From: Tissierella_A sp964489715
GTDB taxonomy: Bacteria; Bacillota; Clostridia; Tissierellales; Tissierellaceae
Direction: 5' to 3'
NCBI GenBank assembly: GCA_964489715.1
Contig: CAZBAK010000003.1
Location: 1-64,000 of the forward strand
Length of the DNA: 64,000 nt
Positions 7,777 to 15,901 of this stretch are shown here, piece by piece. Under the pieces are notes generated by a model, which was not told the DNA's origin, ran no database searches, and worked only from the letters and a program-made list of their open reading frames with translations. The position numbers and the translations under genes were made by a program. Positions within the stretch are counted from its first letter, which is position 1. Each line of letters opens with the position of its first letter.

Positions 7777-8589
7777 TTACGAATTTTCTCTTATAAACCA
7801 ATCTATTAATTTTCTAGATATACTTATGGAACTTGGGATTTTAGGTAGATTATGGACTGAAAACCACTCTGCATGAGCTATCTCTTTTTGGTCTTCTTTT
7901 ATCTTGCCAGCTGCATATTCAGCAGTAAAACCTATCATCAAGGAATCTGGAAACGGCCAAGGTTGACTTCCAAAGTATTTTATATTATCAACTTCTATAT
8001 TAACTTCTTCTTTTACTTCTCTTTTTACACATTCCTCCAATGTCTCCCCTGGTTCTAGAAATCCTGCTATTACGCTATAAAAATCGTTTTTAAAGTTAAA
8101 ATTTTTAGCAAGAAGAATTTTGTCTTTCTTAGTAATAGCAACTATTATAGCTGGTGAAATCCTCGGATATATTATGGTGTTACAATTTGTACACTCAATA
8201 AATCTCTCTTTATCATTTTGAACAGTAGGAGTACCACAATTTCCACAAAATTTATTTGTATTATTCCAGTGACTTATATGAAAAGCTCTACCTAATATCC
8301 AAAATACATTTTCTTCTACTTTACCAAACAAGGATCTAATTTCTTTAAATTCATATCCATCTGGTAAAAAGATATGGTCTTTAAAGTCAGCTAAATAATA
8401 ATATTCTTCTCTATATCTATCTATTAGGTAACTGTTTTTAAATTTAATATTTATCTTTTCTAAATCTTCTGCTAGAGGAAAGTCAATCCTCTTATCTTCT
8501 TTTTTAATTAGAACTTTATTTTTTTTAAATATAATAAAGTATTTATTTTGGTCTTTCTCCGGAGGAATAAATCCATAGTTAAAATTCAT
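7777..8589 (-). CDS. nudC: NADH pyrophosphatase / NAD-capped RNA hydrolase
   Basis: Nudix hydrolase that splits NAD(H) into NMN(H) and AMP and, in characterised NudC enzymes, removes NAD caps from RNA. The 270-residue product has an N-terminal domain, a four-cysteine zinc ribbon (CGNC...CTNC, about residues 112-135) and a full Nudix box (GFLEPGETLEECVKREVKEE). This is followed by SQPWPFPDSLM, the family-specific motif that distinguishes NADH pyrophosphatases from other Nudix enzymes. The ATG at 8589 is preceded by AAAGGAAG. It appears monocistronic. Confidence 0.95.
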   Translation of the reverse strand: MNFNYGFIPPEKDQNKYFIIFKKNKVLIKKEDKRIDFPLAEDLEKINIKFKNSYLIDRYREEYYYLADFKDHIFLPDGYEFKEIRSLFGKVEENVFWILGRAFHISHWNNTNKFCGNCGTPTVQNDKERFIECTNCNTIIYPRISPAIIVAITKKDKILLAKNFNFKNDFYSVIAGFLEPGETLEECVKREVKEEVNIEVDNIKYFGSQPWPFPDSLMIGFTAEYAAGKIKEDQKEIAHAEWFSVHNLPKIPSSISISRKLIDWFIRENS

Positions 8590-8662
8590 CTATATAACTT
8601 CCTTTCGTCCATCCTTTACTTATATATTATATCATTTTATTAAAATATATACTTATAAAAAT

Positions 8663-8704
8663 TAAGCAACATAAGTCTATATAGTATAGTTCTTATGTTG
8701 CTTA
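8663..8704 (-). terminator. Terminator after the M18 aminopeptidase gene
   Basis: A 13-bp stem with arms TAAGCAACATAAG and CTTATGTTGCTTA is followed on the minus strand by ATTTTTAT. Confidence 0.85.
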
Positions 8705-8769
8705 TGCTATCTTCATATTTTTATTGTTTTTTAGTTTTAAGCTCTATGCATTTATAAGATACTAGCTAA

Positions 8770-10071
8770 TTATAGCCTATAAAATTCTTTAAATGTTTTA
8801 TAAACATAGTAATGATCTAATACTCCACCTAATTCTCTTATGGAGTGCATAGCTAGGATTGGATTTCCTATATCTACAGAAGCGATATCAAGTTGACTTG
8901 ATGATATAGGTCCTATAGTCGAACCACCTCTCTTATCTGATCTATTGACAAATTTTTGCACTGGAACATCTATAGATTTGCATATAGATTCATAGACAGC
9001 AGATGAAAAACTATCTGTGGTATAGGCTTGATTAGCAGCTGATTTTATAGCTGGACCACCATTTATCACTGGTCTATTGGTAGGATCTTGCTCATCTAAA
9101 TTGTTTGGATGAAGTGCATGGGCCTGATCTGCTGAAATTAAAAAAGACTTGGATAATGCTCTGTAATAGTCTTCTCTGTCTTTCTCCATTCCTATTGCAA
9201 TCCTTTCCAGTACTGTTCTAAGCATTGGACTTGCTGCTCCTTGCTTTGTTCCACTTCCTACTTCTTCATTGTCAAAACAAACTAGAAGCTTTGTAGCCTT
9301 TCCTAGCTCACTATCTATAAGACCCTTTAATCCTGCATGAACCATGGCTAGATCGTCTAGTTTTCCAACGGAAATAAATTCTTCATTTAGACCTACAAGT
9401 GAGCCTTTCTCCAATCCATATAAGAATAATTCAAAATCTAAAATTTCTTCTACTTGGATATTTAGTTTTTCAGCTAGTTTTTTTAATAAAAATCCTTCTT
9501 TTTCAAACTTATCATTTATATTGGATACCAGTGGTAAGGTATCTTTCTGTGGATTTATCTCTACTCCTTTATTTATTTCCCTATTCATGTGTATAGCTAA
9601 GTTAGGAATTATCATAATAGCTTTTTCCATATCTATCAACATTTCTTTAGGTTTAAATAAATTTTCACTTTTTATATTGACTCTACCTGCTATGGATAGT
9701 GGTCTATCAAACCAAGTATTTAATATTGGTCCACCATAAACTTCTGTATTAAGTTTTAAATATTTTTTTTCAACATCTATCTCTGGATTAGGCTTGATTT
9801 TAAAAGTTGGTGCATCAGTATGTGCTCCTATTAATTTAAAGCCATCTTTTTCTATCTCACCTTTTCCTATTTCAAAGGCTATTATTGCTGAGTTGTTCTT
9901 CAGAGTATAATATTTGCCTTCCTTTTCTAAATTCCACCCTTCTTCTAATTCAAGCTTTTTAAAACCTTCTTTTACAAGTATTTCTTCTATATTTTTAGTT
10001 GCATGAAATGCACTAGGACTGACATGTATAAATTTAATCAGATCTTTGGCAAATTCTTTTTCTTTTTCCAT
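8770..10071 (-). CDS. M18 family aminopeptidase
   Basis: Cytosolic zinc aminopeptidase of the aspartyl aminopeptidase family; it removes N-terminal, often acidic, residues from peptides. The 433-residue length is typical. Visible metal and catalytic motifs: GAHTDAP (ligand His), YGGPILNTWFDRPL (bridging Asp), CFDNEEVGSGT (catalytic and ligand Glu), and a C-terminal SIRELGG segment where the last ligand His (AMHS) lies. GGGAAGA precedes the ATG at 10071. It seems to be a single-gene unit with its own terminator. It fits an organism that feeds on peptides and amino acids. Confidence 0.95.
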   Translation of the reverse strand: MEKEKEFAKDLIKFIHVSPSAFHATKNIEEILVKEGFKKLELEEGWNLEKEGKYYTLKNNSAIIAFEIGKGEIEKDGFKLIGAHTDAPTFKIKPNPEIDVEKKYLKLNTEVYGGPILNTWFDRPLSIAGRVNIKSENLFKPKEMLIDMEKAIMIIPNLAIHMNREINKGVEINPQKDTLPLVSNINDKFEKEGFLLKKLAEKLNIQVEEILDFELFLYGLEKGSLVGLNEEFISVGKLDDLAMVHAGLKGLIDSELGKATKLLVCFDNEEVGSGTKQGAASPMLRTVLERIAIGMEKDREDYYRALSKSFLISADQAHALHPNNLDEQDPTNRPVINGGPAIKSAANQAYTTDSFSSAVYESICKSIDVPVQKFVNRSDKRGGSTIGPISSSQLDIASVDIGNPILAMHSIRELGGVLDHYYVYKTFKEFYRL

Positions 10072-10152
10072 ATAATCTTCCCTTCATTTTTTATATTATA
10101 TTTTTAATCCTAATCTATATAAGCTTATCATACTTAATTTAAAATTTAAATA

Positions 10153-10181
10153 GAGTCGCAAGTATATAAATACTCCGACTC
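10153..10181 (-). terminator. Terminator after the glyoxalase gene
   Basis: Hairpin with outer arms GAGTCG and CGACTC and inner pairing of AGTAT with ATACT, followed on the minus strand by an AT-rich tract. Confidence 0.75.
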
Positions 10182-10195
10182 CATAGACTTTTATC

Positions 10196-10588
10196 TTAAT
10201 TATTATTTTTTGCTCTTATTACTTCTATATCATATCCATCTGGGTCAGTTACAAAATAAAATCTTGGTTTTTCTCCCCTAAGTCCTGTTAGTTCTGTAAC
10301 TTTATATCCCATTTCCTTATGTTTTTCCCTGGTTCCTTCTAAATCTTCTACGGAAACAGCTATATGGCTAAAGCCGTTACCTATTTCATAGTTCTCTTCC
10401 CTATCATAATTATATGTTAATTCTAATTCATAGGCTCCATCTTCATCCCCTAAAAACACCAATGTAAATTCATCTTCAGGATAATCTTTTCTTCCAGTTT
10501 CTACTAATCCTAGAGCTTCCTTATAAAATTTTAAAGACTTATCTAGATCCTTTACCCTAAAACAAGTGTGCAGCATTTTAGTTTTCAT
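10196..10588 (-). CDS. gloA: Glyoxalase I-like VOC protein
   Basis: Probable lactoylglutathione lyase-type enzyme, which isomerises the methylglyoxal hemithioacetal. The 130-residue protein has two beta-alpha-beta-beta-beta repeats. Ligand-type residues are in place: His near position 7 (MLHTCFRV), Glu in YELELTYN, His in GFSHIAVSV and Glu in GYDIEVI. This is the full metal set of GloA. Whether glutathione or another thiol is the cofactor in this anaerobe is unknown. AAAGGAG precedes the ATG. A 26-bp inverted repeat lies just upstream of the ribosome binding site and could be an operator. Confidence 0.88.
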   Translation of the reverse strand: MKTKMLHTCFRVKDLDKSLKFYKEALGLVETGRKDYPEDEFTLVFLGDEDGAYELELTYNYDREENYEIGNGFSHIAVSVEDLEGTREKHKEMGYKVTELTGLRGEKPRFYFVTDPDGYDIEVIRAKNNN

Positions 10589-10607
10589 TTTTTCAGCTCC
10601 TTTACTA

Positions 10608-10633
10608 TTAGTATATATATCCCTATATACTAA
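10608..10633. promoter_or_regulatory. Inverted repeat upstream of the glyoxalase gene
   Basis: Ten-base arms TTAGTATATA and TATATACTAA separated by 6 nt, directly upstream of the glyoxalase ribosome binding site and between two divergent genes. The symmetry suggests a repressor operator or a 5' UTR hairpin. Confidence 0.4.
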
Positions 10634-10729
10634 AACTAAACTAAAAAAATTTTACATTCTCTTTTTCTATCAATATATTATCTAAAAATGGGTAAATATC
10701 TGGATGAATGACTATTGGAGGAGGATTAT

Positions 10730-11995
10730 ATGTTAGTAATTAGAAATGCAAAATTAAGAGATAGAGAAACTTTAGTGGATATTCTTATAGAAGATGGAAT
10801 CTTTAAAAAGATAGGCCCAAATATAGAGGGAGATTTTAAGGAAGAAGTTGATCTAGGAGGTAATTTACTTTCTTCCCCTTTTGTTGAATCTCATGTGCAC
10901 CTAGATTCAGCTTTAAGCGTTGGAAATCCACGATATAATGAAAGTGGAACACTATTAGAGGGAATTGAAATTTGGGGTGAGAGAAAAAAGACCCTTACTA
11001 AGGAGGATATTAAAAATAATGCTATAGAAGCTACTAAATGGCTCATAGCCAATGGAGTTTTATATATTAGAACCCATACAGATTCAACTGAAGAAAGTCT
11101 TATGACCCTAGAGGCCCTAGTAGAGGTTAAAGAAGAAATGAAAGACTATGTAGATATACAGATAGTCGCCTTTCCTCAAGATGGAGTTTTCTCCTATAAA
11201 GGCATGGATAAATTAATGGAAGAAGCTGTGAAAATAGGAGCCGATGTAATAGGGGGTATTCCACAAGTTGAAATGACTCGAGAAGATGGTATAGATTCTA
11301 TTGAGTATATATTTGATCTAGCAAAGAAATATAATAAACTTATAGATATCCATACTGATGAAACAGGTGATACACAGTCTAGATTTTTAGAGGTTATTGC
11401 CAAATATAGTTTAGAAAATCAAATGGAAGGATTAGTCACTGCTAGCCATACTACCGCCATGCATAATTATCAAAATGACTATGCTTCAAAATTAATATCA
11501 CTGGTTAAAAGAGCTGAACTTAATATAGTTACTAATCCTTCTTCCAACGCCCTACTTCAAAATAGACTCGATGGTTACCCAAGGAAAAGAGGCCATACTA
11601 GGGTTGATCAATTGTTAGAAGCAGGCGTAAATGTAAGCATTGGTAATGATAATATAATGGATCCTTTTGGTCCTCTAGGAAAAGGGAACATGCTTCAAGC
11701 GGCTTATCTATTAGCTCATACAGCTCACTTAAGTGGAAATAAGGATATATTGGATTTATTTGACATGATAACAACTAATGGAGCTAAAACTTTAAACTTG
11801 CAGAATTACGGTATAAAAGAAGGTAATCCAGCTGATTTTATTGTACTAGATGCAAAAAATGAAAGAGAAGCCATAAGACTTACTAGTGAAGTCTTATATG
11901 TATATAAAAATGGAAAGCTTATTTTAGAAACAACTCCTAGTAAAAGGGCTTTAAAGATAAAAAACAAAGATTATAATATAGATTTTAAAATTTAA
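10730..11995 (+). CDS. CodA-like cytosine deaminase family amidohydrolase
   Basis: Metal-dependent amidohydrolase closely related over its whole length (421 residues) to Escherichia coli cytosine deaminase. Conserved: HVHLD (metal), SGTLLEGIEIWGERKK, IVAFPQDG (the substrate-binding Gln), LIDIHTDE (metal His and catalytic Glu), ASHTTAMH, and the active-site Asp in GNDNIMDP. In the E. coli enzyme the last motif reads GHDDVFDPW, so the residues equivalent to Asp314 and Trp319, which line the base pocket, are Asn and Phe here. Substrate could be cytosine, isocytosine, creatinine or another cyclic amidine. I start at the ATG at 10730, 6 nt after GGAGGAGG, rather than the TTG at 10715, which lies at the Shine-Dalgarno site itself. 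No permease is adjacent. Confidence 0.88.
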   Translation: MLVIRNAKLRDRETLVDILIEDGIFKKIGPNIEGDFKEEVDLGGNLLSSPFVESHVHLDSALSVGNPRYNESGTLLEGIEIWGERKKTLTKEDIKNNAIEATKWLIANGVLYIRTHTDSTEESLMTLEALVEVKEEMKDYVDIQIVAFPQDGVFSYKGMDKLMEEAVKIGADVIGGIPQVEMTREDGIDSIEYIFDLAKKYNKLIDIHTDETGDTQSRFLEVIAKYSLENQMEGLVTASHTTAMHNYQNDYASKLISLVKRAELNIVTNPSSNALLQNRLDGYPRKRGHTRVDQLLEAGVNVSIGNDNIMDPFGPLGKGNMLQAAYLLAHTAHLSGNKDILDLFDMITTNGAKTLNLQNYGIKEGNPADFIVLDAKNEREAIRLTSEVLYVYKNGKLILETTPSKRALKIKNKDYNIDFKI

Positions 11996-12164
11996 CTTGT
12001 AATCTGCAATCTAACTTGCTCTATATATCTATTATTAGAAGCAAATTTTTGTAAGCTCTCTTCTTTTATAGCAGATATTTTCATTTTTTAAATTTAATGT
12101 GATATAATAATTTATTGATGTTTAAACTTGTAATATTAAAATAAATATAAAAGAAGGTAATATT

Positions 12165-13202
12165 TTGTTTGAAATAAACTATAAAGATATAGAAAATAAA
12201 AATATAAACAATGTTTTCATAGATGTTAGAAGTCCAAAGGAATTTAAAGAAGAAACTATACCAGGAGCAATAAATATACCTATTTTAAATGATGAAGAAA
12301 GAAAATTGGTAGGTACTCTTTATAAAAATGAAAGTATAGCTAGCTCTAAAAAAGCAGGTATAGAAATAGCTTCCAAAAAGCTTCCTTATATTTATGAAAG
12401 GATAGAAGAGCTCAGTAAAGAATATGACCATATTTACATGTTTTGTGCACGAGGTGGATTTAGAAGTAGTAGCCTTGTATCTTTCTTTCAAAATATAAAT
12501 ATAAATGTCACAAAACTTCAAGGTGGCTACAAGGAATATAGGGCCTTTATAAGGGAAGAACTTCCAAGGATTTCAAAAGATTTAAAGCTAGTAGTTCTCT
12601 ATGGTAATACTGGGACTGGTAAGACTCATATATTAAAACATCTAAAGGCTAAAGGTATGAATATTTTAGATTTAGAGGGTTGTGCAAATCATAGAGGTTC
12701 TATATTAGGTAGTGTAGGCCTGGGAGAAGCAAACAATCAGAAAATGTTTGAAAGTTTACTTTATGAACAGCTCAAAGACAGAAACTCTAATTTAGTATTT
12801 ACAGAAGGTGAAAGCAAGAGAATAGGAATAGATATAATTCCAGACTTTCTATTTGATAAAATGACTGAAGGCATAAGTATAAAGATCACTGCTAATATGG
12901 AAAAAAGAGTCAAGGTAATCTTAAAAGATTATGTCAATGGAGCCGACGAAGAACTTATTGAAGCATTAAATCACATGCGAAATAGATTGGGAAATGAAAA
13001 TATAGACAACTATATAGATCTAGTAAAAGATAAGGAATATAGCCCTGTAATAAAAGATCTATTTACAGATTATTATGATCCACTCTATCATAAGCACAAA
13101 AGAGATTATGTGAAGACATTTAACAATTCTAATTCTGAAGTTACAGCTAGCAATATTATAGATTGGATCTATGATAGTAATACAAAAAGCCTCTATAAAT
13201 AG
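12165..13202 (+). CDS. mnmH: tRNA 2-selenouridine synthase
   Basis: Exchanges the sulfur of 2-thiouridine at the wobble position of certain tRNAs for selenium, using selenophosphate. The 345-residue protein has an N-terminal rhodanese domain with the active-site loop CARGG (Cys94) and a C-terminal P-loop domain (GNTGTGKT, 147-154), the normal MnmH/YbbB order and length. The start is a TTG at 12165, with AAGAAGG 7 nt upstream. The stop codon lies inside a terminator hairpin shared with the convergent selenoprotein peroxiredoxin gene. selD is not in the window. Confidence 0.94.
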   Translation: MFEINYKDIENKNINNVFIDVRSPKEFKEETIPGAINIPILNDEERKLVGTLYKNESIASSKKAGIEIASKKLPYIYERIEELSKEYDHIYMFCARGGFRSSSLVSFFQNININVTKLQGGYKEYRAFIREELPRISKDLKLVVLYGNTGTGKTHILKHLKAKGMNILDLEGCANHRGSILGSVGLGEANNQKMFESLLYEQLKDRNSNLVFTEGESKRIGIDIIPDFLFDKMTEGISIKITANMEKRVKVILKDYVNGADEELIEALNHMRNRLGNENIDNYIDLVKDKEYSPVIKDLFTDYYDPLYHKHKRDYVKTFNNSNSEVTASNIIDWIYDSNTKSLYK

Positions 13203-13210
13203 AGGCTTTT
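13185..13210. terminator. Shared bidirectional terminator, mnmH and peroxiredoxin
   Basis: Arms AAAAGCCTCTAT and ATAGAGGCTTTT, nearly loopless, covering the mnmH stop codon and ending a few bases from the stop of the opposing peroxiredoxin gene. Confidence 0.88.
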
Positions 13211-13213
13211 CTT

Positions 13214-13735
13214 TTATAATAAATCGTCTCCTACTTCCCAGTTTACTGGACAAAGTCCACCAGTATTTAATGCTTGTAGGACTCTTAAGGTTTCATCTAC
13301 ATTTCTTCCAACATTTAAATCATGAACTACTTGGTATTGAACTACTCCTTCAGGATCTATTATAAATAGTCCTCTTAGGGCTATACCTTCTTCTTCAATC
13401 AACACCCCATAATCTCTAGATACATTTTTCGTCATATCAGAAGCCATTGGATAGTTTACAGGTCCAAGCCCTGATTCAATCCAAGCTTTATGAGAATGTT
13501 CGCTGTCAGTACTAACTGTTAATATTTCTGCATTTAATTCTTTAAACTCATCTAGCCTCTCACTGTAGGCTCTTAATTCAGTTGGTCAAACATCTGTAAA
13601 ATCTAAAGGATAGAAAAGTAAAATTAACCATTTTCCTTCATAGTCTTTAAGACTTACTTGATCAAATCCACATCCATCACCTGAGCATGCGTTCATATTG
13701 AAATCTGGTGCTTTTTTCCCTACAACTCTTTCCAT
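13214..13735 (-). CDS. prxU: Selenocysteine-containing peroxiredoxin (AhpC/Prx1 type)
   Basis: Thiol/selenol peroxidase that reduces hydrogen and organic peroxides. Read from the ATG at 13735 (GGAGGT 6 nt upstream) the frame is open for 173 residues except one TGA at 13586-13588, codon 50. This codon stands exactly at the peroxidatic position of the universal motif PxxxTxxC (here PLDFTDV-U-PTE), so it must be selenocysteine. A resolving Cys162 sits in GGLCPVNW, making it a typical 2-Cys type enzyme; extra Cys17 and Cys22 are present. Everything before and after the TGA aligns with full-length peroxiredoxins, and a hairpin suitable as a bacterial SECIS follows the TGA. Under the standard code only the fragment after residue 97 would be called. 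The neighbouring mnmH gene supports an active selenium metabolism. Confidence 0.93.
13551..13573 (-). promoter_or_regulatory. Candidate bacterial SECIS hairpin
   Basis: In the mRNA, 17 nt after the U of the UGA codon, a stem AGCCU/AGGCU closes an 8-nt loop (ACAGUGAG) that contains a G-U pair of bases, as in known bacterial SECIS loops recognised by SelB. Distance and shape fit; the sequence is inside the coding region, as bacterial SECIS elements are. Confidence 0.6.
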
Positions 13736-13869
13736 ATGATTACCTCCATAATATTTTCTTCTTATTATTGCTACTCCTTATATTTATATCCTTTTAATAA
13801 TAATCTAAACATAGACCAAGTATTTCCTTGTTTTAAAAAATATGATATAATTATTCTAGAGGTGATATT

Positions 13870-14097
13870 TTGGAAAAATTAATTAAAAGAATAAATGAAC
13901 TTGCGAATAAATCTAAAACTGAAGGTTTAAATTCTCAGGAAAAAGAAGAACAAGCTGAGCTCCGTGAAAAATATCTTGCTGGTTTTAGAGCTAATTTTAA
14001 AGAAACTCTTATAAATGTAAAATTAGTAGACGAAGATGGTACTGACATAACTCCACAAAAAGTAATCGACGAAAAAAATAGACGAAAAGATAATTAA
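13870..14097 (+). CDS. DUF896 / YnzC family protein
   Basis: Small cytoplasmic protein (75 residues) of the UPF0291/YnzC family. In Bacillus a relative lies in the SOS-regulated yneA operon; its biochemical role is not established. Seen: the helical-hairpin N-terminus INELANKSKTEGLNSQEKEEQ and the family stretch REKYLAGFRANFKETL. The start is a TTG at 13870 preceded by AGAGGTGAT. No SOS box was noticed upstream. It ends at a strong palindromic terminator. Confidence 0.9.
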   Translation: MEKLIKRINELANKSKTEGLNSQEKEEQAELREKYLAGFRANFKETLINVKLVDEDGTDITPQKVIDEKNRRKDN

Positions 14098-14102
14098 TTA
14101 TA

Positions 14103-14138
14103 AAAACCCCCTTAAAACATATGTTTTAAGGGGGTTTT
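14103..14138. terminator. Bidirectional terminator, ynzC-like gene and nagA
   Basis: A 36-bp perfect palindrome with five-base C and G blocks (AAAACCCCC ... GGGGGTTTT), between two convergent genes. Confidence 0.93.
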
Positions 14139-14170
14139 AAGCATCTAAAATTTATTTGTAGTTATAAAAT

Positions 14171-15325
14171 TTATTCAATTATAAGATTTCCTTTTATAAA
14201 TACTTTTTTTATATGAATGTTTTCATCAAAGAGAAGAAGATCTGCATCCTTTCCTACTTCTATACTTCCTATATCCTTATCTATCTTAAGTGCTTTAGCT
14301 GGATTCAAGCTTGCCATTCTAACAGCTTGATCTATTGGGGTCTTAAGATAGTTTATCATATTGTAGATAGCTTTTTGTAGATTTAAAGTTGATCCTGCAA
14401 TATTTCCAGATTTAAGCCTTGGAAGCCCATCCTTTACATATACTCTTTGTCCAGCTAATTCGTATTCTCCATCTTTTAAACCCCCAGCTCTCATAGAATC
14501 AGATACAAGTATTATCTTTTCATAAGTTTTCATTTTTAAAGCGATTTCTACAGCTGCATCATGGAGATGCATTCTATCATAAATTATTTCGCAATATACT
14601 CTTTCATCAGTAAGTGATGCTCCTACTATTCCTGGTTCTCTATGAGTGAAACTCTTCATTCCATTATAGAGATGAGTTGCAATAGTTACGCCTTCTTCTA
14701 TACCAAGCTTTGCTTGATTATAACTTGCATTAGAATGAGCCATAGCAAGTCCTACATTGTTTTTCTTGAAAAATCTTATAAGTTCAATAGAAGCCTCAAG
14801 TTCCGGAGCCAAGGATATCATTTTAAGTTTGCCTTCAGAAATATCAAGTATGTCCCTAGCTATTTCTATATTAGGCTCTATAATATACTTTTCATTTTGT
14901 GCACCTTTATTATAGGAATTTAAAAAAGGCCCTTCAAGATGAATTCCTAGTATTTGCGCCTTATTATATTTGTTTCTATAATCCACTATATTTTTTATAG
15001 CTTGTCTCATATTTTCATAGGAAGAAGTTATGATGCTTCCTAAAAAAGATGTGACACCATTGGCCATATGATATTCTGCAATCTTATCTATAGCCTCCTC
15101 ACTAGCATCCATAAAATCAAAAGCTGAGTTTCCATGATTATGAATATCTATAAAACCAGGAGAAAGGAACAATCCTTGTCCATTAATAATTTTTTTATAG
15201 TCTATGAAGTCTATATCCCTATCTTTTATAATCTTACTAATCTTTCCTTTTTTTATTGAGATGCTATTTTCTTTTAAAATATTATATGGAGTTATTATCT
15301 TAACATTTGTTATTAGTGTTTCCAT
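14171..15325 (-). CDS. nagA: N-acetylglucosamine-6-phosphate deacetylase
   Basis: Removes acetate from N-acetylglucosamine 6-phosphate, the first committed step of amino-sugar use. The 384-residue amidohydrolase shows FIDIHNHG, IHLEGPF with the catalytic-site Glu, MAHSNASY and ATHLYNGM metal histidines, and the catalytic Asp in LVSDSMRAGG. The ATG is preceded by AGGGAG. It is last in an operon with the phosphoesterase, nagB and the CYTH gene; nagA and nagB together convert GlcNAc-6-P to fructose 6-phosphate. No PTS gene or GntR regulator is nearby. Confidence 0.96.
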   Translation of the reverse strand: METLITNVKIITPYNILKENSISIKKGKISKIIKDRDIDFIDYKKIINGQGLFLSPGFIDIHNHGNSAFDFMDASEEAIDKIAEYHMANGVTSFLGSIITSSYENMRQAIKNIVDYRNKYNKAQILGIHLEGPFLNSYNKGAQNEKYIIEPNIEIARDILDISEGKLKMISLAPELEASIELIRFFKKNNVGLAMAHSNASYNQAKLGIEEGVTIATHLYNGMKSFTHREPGIVGASLTDERVYCEIIYDRMHLHDAAVEIALKMKTYEKIILVSDSMRAGGLKDGEYELAGQRVYVKDGLPRLKSGNIAGSTLNLQKAIYNMINYLKTPIDQAVRMASLNPAKALKIDKDIGSIEVGKDADLLLFDENIHIKKVFIKGNLIIE

Positions 15326-15344
15326 TTTTTCTCCCTATTAATTT

Positions 15345-15890
15345 CTAAATTAGATTTAAATCTTTTCTTAATTCCACAATGGATTTATTTGATATGTTTT
15401 CTTTTGGAATTTTCAGCAATTCTACAATCTCCTGCAAATGATCCTTATCATTTACTTCTATTTCCATGTAAGGATAGGGATATGTCTTTTTATCCCATAT
15501 ATCTAAATCAATTCGAGCATCCTTAAGCTTGTATGAACGTCTTTTTTTATGCCCTACCTCTATCTTATCAAAACCTAGACTTTGAAATATTTTAAGTAAA
15601 GTTTCCTTATCTTTGATCTCAGTGTTTAATTCTATATTTTCTCTTAAGTTCTTATTTTCAATATTTTTTTTTAAGGTTAAAACCACATCAAATTTATCCT
15701 CTAAGAGATTTTCTGTCTCTCTAATCCTTAAATATGCATCTAAGTTATTTTTTATAGGATTTAAAGTTGAATCAATTAAGGTGTTTGTTTGAAGCTCATC
15801 AGCTACAAGTTCACCATTAAGAGAGATTATCTTTTCTTCCATCAAGTCTAAGTCCATTTCTAAAACCTTGACTTCCAATTCTTTTACCAC
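15345..15890 (-). CDS. CYTH domain protein (class IV adenylate cyclase-like)
   Basis: Member of the CYTH superfamily, which acts on triphosphates (CyaB-type cyclases, thiamine triphosphatase, polyphosphatases). The 181-residue product carries the N-terminal ExExK signature (KELEVKV), an RIRE motif, and acidic metal-binding pairs (DLDIW, MEIEVND) across the tunnel fold. Which triphosphate it uses is unknown. The start is a GTG at 15890 behind AGGAGGAG, 11 bp after nagB, so it is embedded in the nag operon. Confidence 0.88.
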   Translation of the reverse strand: MVKELEVKVLEMDLDLMEEKIISLNGELVADELQTNTLIDSTLNPIKNNLDAYLRIRETENLLEDKFDVVLTLKKNIENKNLRENIELNTEIKDKETLLKIFQSLGFDKIEVGHKKRRSYKLKDARIDLDIWDKKTYPYPYMEIEVNDKDHLQEIVELLKIPKENISNKSIVELRKDLNLI

Positions 15891-15901
15891 AAGATCTCCT
15901 C

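Noticed and set aside
9344..9739. 131-residue plus-strand open frame
   Set aside because: Lies antisense inside the M18 aminopeptidase gene, no ribosome binding site, no family. A shadow frame.
13214..13447. Separate 77-residue protein starting at an internal ATG
   Set aside because: It is the C-terminal part of the selenocysteine-containing peroxiredoxin; the frame continues upstream through a TGA.
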